This document shows, in pieces, positions 26,561-34,325 of a stretch of 64,000 bases of DNA. The position numbers and the translations under genes are program-made. The notes beneath the pieces are model-generated. The model did not search any database. It was not told where the DNA came from and worked only from the letters and a program-made list of their open reading frames with translations. This stretch comes from Geothrix sp. 21YS21S-2 (GTDB taxonomy: Bacteria; Acidobacteriota; Holophagae; Holophagales; Holophagaceae), in NCBI RefSeq assembly GCF_030846775.1, contig NZ_CP132910.1:1708001-1772000 (forward strand), given 5' to 3'. Position 1 is the first letter of the stretch; the number at the start of each line of letters is the position of its first letter.

Positions 26561-29500
26561 ATGCGCCCACCCGCCCTTTGCCATGCTTCAACCCGGTTCC
26601 TGCTCCGGAGCCCCGCCCTGCCCCTCGAGGTGCTTCAGGCCTGGGCGCAGGACGGCCCGTCCTCCGGGGACGGGGAGGAGGCGCGTGAGGCCCTCCGCCG
26701 GAGGATGCGGTCGAGCCTGGAGAAGAACGCCGTCCTGGAAGCCTTGGCGGTCGCGTCGCCGGACCTTTCATCCCGGATCCAGGCCTGGGCCGACGGCGGC
26801 CTGCGGGGCAAGGAGGCCCGGAACCTCGACCATGGCCTGGTGAAGTACCTGGCCCGCATGGCCTCCCGATGCACGCCCTTCGGTCTTTTCGCGTCCGTCT
26901 CCCTCGGCGGGTGGGGCGATGGCAATTCCCTGGCCCTGGGGCCATGGGAGGAGGCAAGGCGCCATGCGCGGCTGGATTGGGGGGTGGTGGGGCGGCTGCA
27001 GGCCCTTCTGGAGGACATGCCGCAGGCCGTCGCGTCCGCAAGCTACCGGCCCAACACGACCCTGCACCCCTTCGGGGGCTGGTACCGGTATCTGAAGGTC
27101 TCGCACGAGGGCGGCAGGGGGGCCGCCTACCACCTCGAGGCGGTCGAACAGACCCGCCCGCTGCGGTGGGTGATCGACCGTTCCGGCACGGGCGCCCGGC
27201 TCGGGGAGCTGGCCGGGGAGCTGGCCCGTTTCATGGGAACCCGGGAAGACGAAGCCAGGGCGTACCTGGATCTCCTGGCCGAATCCCAGGTCCTGGCCGG
27301 GGATCTGCAGCCCCCCCTCACCCAGGGCGATCCCATCGACCGGCTGTTGGAGCGGTCCGGGGAGGGTCCCCGGCCCGGCCCCTGGAAGGCAGCCCTGGAG
27401 GCGGTCCGGAACGGGATCGGAGAGCTGGGCCGGACACCCGTCGGGAGCCACCCGGAAGGGTACCGGCAGGTGGTGGCGCCGCTGGAGGAGCTCGGACTGC
27501 CGGACCTGCAGGATCCCCTGCAGGTCGACGTGTTCCGCCCCGCGCCGGGCCTCATGCTCTCGGGGGCGGTCCGCGCCGCGCTGGAGGCGGGCATCGAAAC
27601 CCTCCGCCGGGTGACGCCCGCAAGGACCGGAGGCCCCATGGCGCGGTTCCGGAGCGCCTTCCGGGAGCGCTATGGGGATCGGTGGGTTCCACTCCTGGAG
27701 GTCCTGGACGAGGAGTCGGGCATCGGCTTCGACGGGGAGGTCCCGGTGGCCTCCCCCCTGCTCGAGGGGCTCGGGATCCCCACCGGGGAGGGCCCGTCGC
27801 CTCCCCCCTATCCCGAAAGGGACCGGTTCCTCGCGGGCCGGCTGCAGCGGCTGGACGGGGCCCGGGTCCTGGACCTGGGCCCGGAGGACCTGGACGCCTT
27901 GGCGCCGGGGGACCTTCCGGCCCTGCCGGCCTCCTTCGCCGCCATGGCCGTCCTGGCCGCCTCCTCCATGGACGCGCTGGACGGGGGGGATTTCCAGTTC
28001 TTCATGGAAGGCTATTCGGGGCCCAGCTCGGCGCGGTTGCTGGGGCGTTTCGCCCCCGGCGAACCCGGACTCGAGGCCGCGCTGGTGGAGGACCTTCGCC
28101 GGGAGGAGGCGCTCAGGCCGGACGCGGTCTTCGCCGAAGTGGTCCACAACCCCGGCGGCCGCCTGGGCAATGTCCTGGTCCGCCCCCGGTTGAGGCCGTT
28201 CGAGATTCCGGTCCTCGCGACCCCAGGCGTCCCCTGGTCCCATGCCATCCTGCTTTCGGACCTGCGGGTGCGGGTCGTTTCCGACCGCGCGGTGCTGGCG
28301 TCGGCGAGACTGGGCAAGGAAGTGATTCCCCGCCTCTCCACCGCCCACAATTTCAGGCTCGGCCCCCCCGCCTACCGGTTCCTGGCGCACCTCCAGGACC
28401 AGGAATGTCCGCCGGGAGGGTGGTCATGGGGCACCCTGGCGGACCTGCCGTTCCTGCCCAGGGTGACCTGCGGGCGCCACGTGCTGAGCAAGGCGCGGTG
28501 GCGGCTGTCGGGCCCTGAACTGCGGGCCGCTTTGGCCGGAGCCTCCCGGAGCGCCTGCGAAGCCTTCGGGCGCCTGCGCAGGCAGCGCGGCCTTCCCCGG
28601 CACGTGGTGCTCGCCGACGCGGACAACGCCCTCCCCTTCGACCTCGATCAGGAGCTCTGGGTGGAGACGCTCTGCCACCTTGTGGCGGGGCGGGAGGCCT
28701 TCACCCTCACGGAGTGCTTTCCCCCCTTCGGTCAGGGCCTGGCGTCGGCCCCCGAGGGAACCTTCGCCCACGAGCTGGTGGTCCCGTTCGAATCCGAGCC
28801 GCCGCCGCCGCCCAGCCCCGCCCGCCTCCTGCAGTCGCTCGAGGCGCCCCAGGTCCGCTCCTTCCTGCCGGGGTCCGAATGGCTCTTCCTGAAGGTCTAC
28901 TGCGGGCATGCCGCGGCCGACCGGATCCTGGCCGAGCTCGCCCCGGCGTTTCGCGCGGCGAAGGAGGAGGGGTGGTGGGACCAGTGGTTCTTCCTGCGAT
29001 ACGGGGACCCGGGCGATCACCTCAGGTTGCGGTTCCATGGGGCTCCGGGCCTGCTGCTCGGCGTATGGCTGCCGCGCCTTTCGGAGCACCTCGAGCGGCT
29101 CCGGGGCCAGGGGCTGCTCTGGAAGGTCCAGGTCGACACCTACGAGCCGGAACAGGCCCGCTACGGAGGACCCGAAGGCCTTCGCCTGGCGGAGGCCTGG
29201 TTCCATGAGGACAGCCAGGCGGTACTGGATTCCATCCTTGCGGGGGATGACCACGCGACGCGGTGGCAGAGGGGGCTGGCCGAGGTCGACCGGATCTGGA
29301 CCGGCCTCGGGCTGGACCTCCAGGCCAGGAAGGCCCTGGCCGTGAATTCACGAATCGCCTTCCGGAAGGAATTCGGCGACCCGGGAGCGGCCGGGACGGG
29401 GAAGACCTTCCGAAGGTTCAGGGAGGCCCTGGAGACGCGGGTCCCCGCGCCGGAAGGCCCCGCCGCGGATCCCGTGAGCCCCGCGCTCCTGGCCCTGAGG

Positions 29501-29731
29501 GAGGCCGGGGCCCGGGGCCAGCTGCAGGGGACGATCCAGGACCTGGCTTCGAGCCTCTCCCACATGCACCTCAATCGCCTTCTCCGAAGCCACCAGCGTG
29601 CGCAGGAATGGGTGCTCATGGAATTCCTCGCCCGGTTGTACGATTCCGCCCAGGCGAAAGAACGGCACCGCGGGGAAAGGAAAGGCCTGGGCGCCGCCCT
29701 CCGGCTTCCTGGATCCCCGGACCCGGACTGA
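26561..29731 (+). CDS. full-length lantibiotic dehydratase (LanB)
   Basis: A 1056-aa enzyme of the class I lanthipeptide dehydratase family. The N-terminal glutamylation domain (about 1-740) shows the family motif MASRCTPFGLFASVSLG near residues 100-116. The C-terminal SpaB-type elimination domain (about 760-1040) has EWLFLKVYCG and WFFLRYGDPGDHLRLRFHG. Known LanBs attach glutamate from glutamyl-tRNA to Ser/Thr and then eliminate it to give dehydroalanine or dehydrobutyrine. Both halves are joined and complete, unlike split thiopeptide enzymes. ATG 26561 is preceded by GGGAAG; an upstream TTG would lie inside the operator. No LanC cyclase, protease or exporter gene is adjacent. The divergent peptide and LytTR genes are its likely partners. 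Confidence 0.93.
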   Translation: MRPPALCHASTRFLLRSPALPLEVLQAWAQDGPSSGDGEEAREALRRRMRSSLEKNAVLEALAVASPDLSSRIQAWADGGLRGKEARNLDHGLVKYLARMASRCTPFGLFASVSLGGWGDGNSLALGPWEEARRHARLDWGVVGRLQALLEDMPQAVASASYRPNTTLHPFGGWYRYLKVSHEGGRGAAYHLEAVEQTRPLRWVIDRSGTGARLGELAGELARFMGTREDEARAYLDLLAESQVLAGDLQPPLTQGDPIDRLLERSGEGPRPGPWKAALEAVRNGIGELGRTPVGSHPEGYRQVVAPLEELGLPDLQDPLQVDVFRPAPGLMLSGAVRAALEAGIETLRRVTPARTGGPMARFRSAFRERYGDRWVPLLEVLDEESGIGFDGEVPVASPLLEGLGIPTGEGPSPPPYPERDRFLAGRLQRLDGARVLDLGPEDLDALAPGDLPALPASFAAMAVLAASSMDALDGGDFQFFMEGYSGPSSARLLGRFAPGEPGLEAALVEDLRREEALRPDAVFAEVVHNPGGRLGNVLVRPRLRPFEIPVLATPGVPWSHAILLSDLRVRVVSDRAVLASARLGKEVIPRLSTAHNFRLGPPAYRFLAHLQDQECPPGGWSWGTLADLPFLPRVTCGRHVLSKARWRLSGPELRAALAGASRSACEAFGRLRRQRGLPRHVVLADADNALPFDLDQELWVETLCHLVAGREAFTLTECFPPFGQGLASAPEGTFAHELVVPFESEPPPPPSPARLLQSLEAPQVRSFLPGSEWLFLKVYCGHAAADRILAELAPAFRAAKEEGWWDQWFFLRYGDPGDHLRLRFHGAPGLLLGVWLPRLSEHLERLRGQGLLWKVQVDTYEPEQARYGGPEGLRLAEAWFHEDSQAVLDSILAGDDHATRWQRGLAEVDRIWTGLGLDLQARKALAVNSRIAFRKEFGDPGAAGTGKTFRRFREALETRVPAPEGPAADPVSPALLALREAGARGQLQGTIQDLASSLSHMHLNRLLRSHQRAQEWVLMEFLARLYDSAQAKERHRGERKGLGAALRLPGSPDPD

Positions 29732-29776
29732 CCCGGCCTCGAAGCCCGCGCCCACCCCCCGTTCGGCCCCGGAAAT

Positions 29777-29898
29777 GGACGGTTCGGGGGAATCCGCGAG
29801 GTTTCGGCCCCAGGAAGGGCAGGATCGAGTCACCTCGCATAAGGGGACCCATCGGGAGGAAAGATGACACCGTACGCGGACGGTTCCGGAGAATCCGC
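29777..29898 (+). repeat. 21-bp imperfect direct repeat around the KTSC-like gene start
   Basis: GGACGGTTCGGGGGAATCCG at 29777 (21 bp with its last base) recurs at 29878-29898 with two mismatches. Both copies read DGSGESA in the same relative frame, so the upstream copy looks like a remnant of a duplicated gene start. Confidence 0.6.
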
Positions 29899-30088
29899 CA
29901 TTCAGGCCTACGAGCTTGGCGAAGGGCAGCTCACCGTCAAGTTCAAGGACGGCCGGGTCCGCCTCTACACCAACGCCAGCGCGGGAGCCTTCAACATCCA
30001 GCAGATGCAGGTCCTGGCTTCGGCGGGCAGGGGCCTGGGCACCTTCATCGACCTTTTCGTCGGCATCGGGTACGAAAGGAAGTGGTAG
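29864..30088 (+). CDS. small KTSC-like domain protein
   Basis: A 74-aa protein with a perfect GGAGG ribosome-binding site. The core SAIQAYELGEGQLTVKFKDG, then RVRLYTNASAGAFNI and a glycine-containing helix (ASAGRGLGTFID), follows the pattern of KTSC-domain proteins: beta hairpins plus a C-terminal helix, often linked to nucleic-acid or tRNA-synthetase contexts. The exact KTSC residues are not conserved, so the match is tentative. It follows lanB by 132 bases on the same strand and may be co-expressed. Whether it takes part in peptide modification is unknown. Confidence 0.6.
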   Translation: MTPYADGSGESAIQAYELGEGQLTVKFKDGRVRLYTNASAGAFNIQQMQVLASAGRGLGTFIDLFVGIGYERKW

Positions 30089-30185
30089 GAAGCCCCCGGA
30101 ACCCCCGCCAGGGGTGGACGCACGCCGGATGGGGCCGGGGGGATGCACCGCTGGCCCCTCCTCCGGACGCACGGCCTCCCACGGC

Positions 30186-30223
30186 CAGAAAAAGCTAAGC
30201 CCCTGATTTTGCAGGGGCTTAGC
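30186..30223 (-). terminator. terminator downstream of tRNA-Ser(GCU)
   Basis: A perfect 12-bp stem (GCTAAGCCCCTG / CAGGGGCTTAGC) with a six-base loop is followed on the minus strand by TTTTTCTG. It begins eight bases after the tRNA end. Confidence 0.9.
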
Positions 30224-30231
30224 AGTCTATC

Positions 30232-30324
<93 letters not shown>

Positions 30325-30634
30325 AGGTGGCTTTCCATCGTAACCGTTGGGGACGCCCCGGGCAAGGTACCATCCGGGGTCGCCGCGAAGCCACCGCCCA
30401 CGGCCGGGTTGCAGGCAATGAAACATCGCTGGAATTAATACTATTTCGACATTAAATTTGAATAAGTATTTTTTTTCCAGCTAATACCGTGACTTCTATT
30501 GACATGCAAGACCGGAAGACTATCGTTCCGTTCAATCACACCCCGGCGGGAACGAACCCGTAGCCTACTCCGGCCGTCCGGGGTCCGTATCCACGGGAAC
30601 CCGCATCAGGCCCACGCCGGGCCCTGGAGGATCC
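30325..30634. other. AT-rich spacer between tRNA-Ser and the M4 protease
   Basis: About 310 bases with no credible gene. The stretch 30420-30500 is unusually AT-rich for this genome, with a run of eight T, and leads into the protease promoter. Confidence 0.6.
30499..30526 (+). promoter_or_regulatory. likely promoter of the M4 protease gene
   Basis: Consensus TTGACA at 30499-30504 and TATCGT at 30521-30526, spacer 16. An AT-rich tract directly upstream resembles an UP element. The start codon is about 100 bases downstream. Confidence 0.5.
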
Positions 30635-32239
30635 ATGCCCCGACCGCCCCTCACCCTTGCCGCCCTCGCCCTCTGCTCCACCCTTCCGGCCCAGGAGGCG
30701 TCCTTCATCGGCTCCCCGGAGCAGCTGCTGATCCAGGAGCTCAAGCCCGGCCTGGGCCTGGGCCGGGAGGACGCGGTGCGGGTCCGCAGCATCGTGCCGG
30801 ACCCCCTCACCCAGGGGCGCGACGCCCGCATCCTCCAGTACTACAAAGGCGTCAAGGTCTTCGGCGGCGAGGGCATCCTCCATCTCTCGGGCCCCCGGAC
30901 CCGGTCGGTCACGGACGCCTTCGTGAAGGACCTGGACCTGGACACCAACCCGGGCGTGCCCCCGGCGGAGGCCCTGGCCGTGGCCATGGCGGCGCTTGCC
31001 CCCAGGGGGCGCTGCCGGGTCCCGCCCACCACCGAGCTGGTGGTGGCGAGGCTCGCCGCCGGGGATGTCCTGGCCTACCGCGTCCACCTGGAAGTGGAGA
31101 ACGGGGCGAGGGAGACGGCCCACGTGGATTTCCTGGTGGACGCCCGCACCTCGGGCATCCTCAAGCGGTGGTCCTCCCTGCACACCGGCAGGGCCGCGAC
31201 CGGCACCGGGATCTCCCAGTACAACGGCACCGTGGCCCTCAACACCACGGTGCGGGCCAAGGGCGGCGGCTTCGAACTGCGGGACTGGACCCGGGGCAGG
31301 ACGGGGAACACGACGATCAACCTCGACCACAGGACCGGGGACGACGACGGGACGATCTTCACGAGCACCACCAACACCTGGGGGGACGGCCGGAACTACG
31401 AGGGGGGCGCCACGGCGGGCGCCAGCGGGGAGACCACGGCGGTGGACGCCGCCTACGGCCTGCAGGTCACCTGGGACTACTTCGCCAGGATCCTGGGCCG
31501 CAAGGGCCTCGACGACAAGGGCACGGCCGTGACCATGCGGGTGCACTACGACAGCGACTACGACAACGCGTTCTGGGGCGACACCTGCATGTGCGTGACC
31601 CTGGGCGACGGCCGCTATTTCAAGAACCTGGCCTCCCTGGACGTGGTCGCGCACGAGCTCAGCCACGGCTTCTGCTCCAGCACCGCGCACCTCGAGTACT
31701 TCGGCGAGAGCGGCGGCCTCAACGAAGCCAACTCGGACATCAACGCGGCCCTCATCGAGTTCTACGCCCGCGGGGGCTCGGGCGACCTCATCGGGAACTG
31801 GGGCGGGAACTGGACCATCGGGGAGTCGGTGGTCCGGTCCAGCCATCCCCAGCCGCTGCGCTTCATGTACAAACCCAGCAAGGACGGCGCCAGCCCCGAC
31901 GCCTGGTCACCGGAGCTCCAGTTCATGGACGTGCACGAGAGTTCGGGCCCGATGAACCGGTGCTTCTTCTTCCTGAGCCAGGGGGCCAGTTCCAACCCGA
32001 AATCCGACTTCTACACCTGCGCCCTTCCCAAGGGGATGGAAGGCCTCGGCAACGACCGCGCGGGGCGGATCTGGAACCGGGCCATGGTCCACTACCTCAC
32101 CTCCACCAGCGGCTACAAGGAGGCCAGGGAGGCCTGCATCACGTCCGCCAGGGATCTGTACGGCGCGGGCGGACCCGAGGAGAAGGCCGTGTGGGACGCC
32201 TTCCACGGCATCAGCCTCGGCCCCGCATGGCCCCGGTGA
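30635..32239 (+). CDS. secreted M4 (thermolysin-like) metalloprotease
   Basis: An extracellular zinc protease of 534 aa. A short signal peptide (RPPLTLAALALCSTLPAQ) precedes an FTP/PepSY-type propeptide (about 30-180). The catalytic domain has the zinc motif VAHELSHGF near residue 340 and GGLNEANSD with the third ligand Glu about 25 residues later. It ends with the helical M4 C-terminal domain (SGPMNRCFFFLSQGA; AGRIWNRAMVHYLTS). All catalytic residues are present. GGAGG lies just before ATG 30635. It has its own promoter and is separated from the RiPP locus by a tRNA and terminator, so it is probably independent, although M4-like proteases can act on small peptides. Confidence 0.93.
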   Translation: MPRPPLTLAALALCSTLPAQEASFIGSPEQLLIQELKPGLGLGREDAVRVRSIVPDPLTQGRDARILQYYKGVKVFGGEGILHLSGPRTRSVTDAFVKDLDLDTNPGVPPAEALAVAMAALAPRGRCRVPPTTELVVARLAAGDVLAYRVHLEVENGARETAHVDFLVDARTSGILKRWSSLHTGRAATGTGISQYNGTVALNTTVRAKGGGFELRDWTRGRTGNTTINLDHRTGDDDGTIFTSTTNTWGDGRNYEGGATAGASGETTAVDAAYGLQVTWDYFARILGRKGLDDKGTAVTMRVHYDSDYDNAFWGDTCMCVTLGDGRYFKNLASLDVVAHELSHGFCSSTAHLEYFGESGGLNEANSDINAALIEFYARGGSGDLIGNWGGNWTIGESVVRSSHPQPLRFMYKPSKDGASPDAWSPELQFMDVHESSGPMNRCFFFLSQGASSNPKSDFYTCALPKGMEGLGNDRAGRIWNRAMVHYLTSTSGYKEAREACITSARDLYGAGGPEEKAVWDAFHGISLGPAWPR

Positions 32240-32350
32240 CTCCGTTTTTTCACCACGCTAGGAAGGGTGTCAGGGCCTTTGGGGCGCTTCAGTGCAACCC
32301 GGAAATGCATCTGCTAACATGCGCATTGCCATTTCCCTGGAGTCCCGCCT

Positions 32351-34174
32351 TTGGTTCAGACCATTGCAGAGCTGTTTTATGAAAGTCTGAAGTTTGACTT
32401 GCCCGATGCCCTGGCCTCCAAGGTCGATGGAGCCTACAAGCCCATCTCCCACAAGGAACTGCAGGCGAAAGTCGAGCGTCTCTGCCTGGCGATGGAGGCT
32501 CGGGGTCTCCGCAAGGGGGACCGGGTCGGCATCCTCTGCGACAACCGCCCAGCCTGGGCCATCATGGACTTCGCATGCTCGCTGCTGGGGCTGGTGAGCG
32601 TGCCCATCTACCACACCCTCACCGCGGAACAGACGTCCTACATTCTCCAGCACAGCGGCTCCCGCTGGATCCTCACGTCCAACGGCGCGCAGTTCAACAA
32701 GATCAAGGCCTCCGCGGACAGGCTTCCCGAACTGGAGACCGTGGTGGTCCTGGACGGCGTCCCGCCCGAGCCGCATGGCATGAACTGCCTGCCCTGGGAC
32801 ACCCTCATGGCCGAGGGCGAGGCCCTCGACGCGCGCCGTCCCGAAGTGCGGGCCTGGGCCGCCCAGCGGGTTCCCGGCGATCTCCTCACCCTCATCTACA
32901 CCTCCGGCACCACCGGCGACCCCAAGGGGGCGATGCTGACCCAGGGCAACCTGGCCTCGAACATCGAGGCCGTGGTGGAGGTGGCCATCGTGGCCCTGCG
33001 CCCCGAGCGCGGGGACCGGTGCCTGTCCGTGCTCCCCCTGTCCCACATCTTCGAGCGCACCGCGGGCCACTACACCATGTTCCATCTGGGCATCGGCATC
33101 TACTATGCCGAGAGCCTCATCTCCCTGCCCCAGAACCTCCTGGAGGTCCAGCCCGCCGTCCTCATGGCCGTGCCCCGGATCTTCGAGAAGATCTACGCCA
33201 AGGTGCGGGACGCCCTGACCTCGGGCGGCCTCGCCCAGCGCATGGTGTTCAGCTGGGCCCGCTCCACCTGCCACCGGGTGGTGCGCTACCTCTACTTCGA
33301 CAAGCAGCCCGGAGGCCTCACCAACCTGGCCTGGAGGCTCGCCGACCGCATCCTTTTGTCCAAGGTCCGGGCCAAGACCGGCGGGCGCCTTCGCTTCTGC
33401 GTCACCGGCGGCGCCGGCATCAACCCCACGATCATGGAATTCTTCTGGGCCATGGGCGTGCCCATCTACGAGGGCTACGGCCTGACGGAGACCAGCCCCA
33501 TCCTCACCCTCAACAAGATCGGCCGGGTGCGGCCCGGCTACGTGGGCCACCCCATCCTCAAGTCCTGGAATGGACGGCCCTTCCTAAAGCTCGCCCCCGA
33601 CGGCGAGATCCTCTGCCAGGGCCCCAACGTCATGCAGGGCTACTGGAAGGACGAGGCGGCCACCCGGGAGGTCTTCGACGCGGAAGGCTACTTCTGCACG
33701 GGCGACGTGGGCGAGATCGACCCCCAGGGCCGCGTGAAGATCACCGACCGCAAGAAGGAGATCATCGTCACCAACGGCGGCAAGAACGTGGCCCCCCAGC
33801 CCATCGAGAACGCCCTGAGGGACGATCCCTACATCGAGCAGGCCGTGGTCGTGGGCGACCACCGCAACCACCTGGCCGCCCTCATCGTCCCCCACTTCCC
33901 CGCCCTGAGGGACTGGTGCCAGCGCAAGCAGCTGCCCTTCAAGGACGACGCGGAGATGCTGGCCAACCCCAAGGTCTACGCCAAGATCATGACCCGCGTG
34001 AACCACACCAACTCCCAGCTCCCCGCCTACGAGCGCGTGCGCAAGATCGCCCTCCTGGAGAAGGAGCTGACCCCCGAAAGCGGCCTTCTGACCCCGTCGC
34101 TCAAGCTCAAGCGGCGGGTGGTGAACGAGGCGTTCAAGGACGTGATCGAGGGGCTCTACCGGGCCAACGCGTAG
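32351..34174 (+). CDS. long-chain acyl-CoA synthetase (AMP-binding)
   Basis: Activates fatty acids to acyl-CoA through an acyl-adenylate, 607 aa. Motifs: P-loop LIYTSGTTGDPKGAMLTQGN, A-region HIFERTAGHYTMFHLG, YEGYGLTETSPILTLN, YFCTGDVGEIDPQGRVKITDRKKEII and the C-terminal TNGGKNVAPQPIEN. It is of the FAA1/FadD15-like bacterial type. The start is TTG 32351, with GGAG eight bases before it; the next Met lies well inside the domain. It could serve beta-oxidation or phospholipid remodelling. No other fatty-acid gene is adjacent, so the symbol is left open. Confidence 0.93.
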   Translation: MVQTIAELFYESLKFDLPDALASKVDGAYKPISHKELQAKVERLCLAMEARGLRKGDRVGILCDNRPAWAIMDFACSLLGLVSVPIYHTLTAEQTSYILQHSGSRWILTSNGAQFNKIKASADRLPELETVVVLDGVPPEPHGMNCLPWDTLMAEGEALDARRPEVRAWAAQRVPGDLLTLIYTSGTTGDPKGAMLTQGNLASNIEAVVEVAIVALRPERGDRCLSVLPLSHIFERTAGHYTMFHLGIGIYYAESLISLPQNLLEVQPAVLMAVPRIFEKIYAKVRDALTSGGLAQRMVFSWARSTCHRVVRYLYFDKQPGGLTNLAWRLADRILLSKVRAKTGGRLRFCVTGGAGINPTIMEFFWAMGVPIYEGYGLTETSPILTLNKIGRVRPGYVGHPILKSWNGRPFLKLAPDGEILCQGPNVMQGYWKDEAATREVFDAEGYFCTGDVGEIDPQGRVKITDRKKEIIVTNGGKNVAPQPIENALRDDPYIEQAVVVGDHRNHLAALIVPHFPALRDWCQRKQLPFKDDAEMLANPKVYAKIMTRVNHTNSQLPAYERVRKIALLEKELTPESGLLTPSLKLKRRVVNEAFKDVIEGLYRANA

Positions 34175-34225
34175 GCCCGAGCCCCAAATGGACGCCCCGG
34201 GTGAGCCGTGGCATGATTCTGGGAT

Positions 34226-34316
34226 GGAAGGCTGGCCGAGTGGTTTATGGCTCTCGTCTTGAAAACGAGCGTGGGTGATGAGCCCACCGGGGGTTCGAAT
34301 CCCTCGCCTTCCGCCA
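34226..34316 (+). tRNA. tRNA-Ser(UGA)
   Basis: A 91-nt class II tRNA with encoded CCA. GGAAGGC pairs with GCCTTCC, the T loop is GGTTCGAATC, and a long variable arm is present. The anticodon loop CTTGAAA reads UGA, for UCA and other UCN codons. Confidence 0.96.
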
Positions 34317-34325
34317 TTCCCGCCG

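Noticed and set aside
30635-32239. M4 protease as leader peptidase of the RiPP locus
   Set aside because: It has its own promoter, is separated by a tRNA and terminator on the other strand, and M4 proteases are common secreted enzymes.
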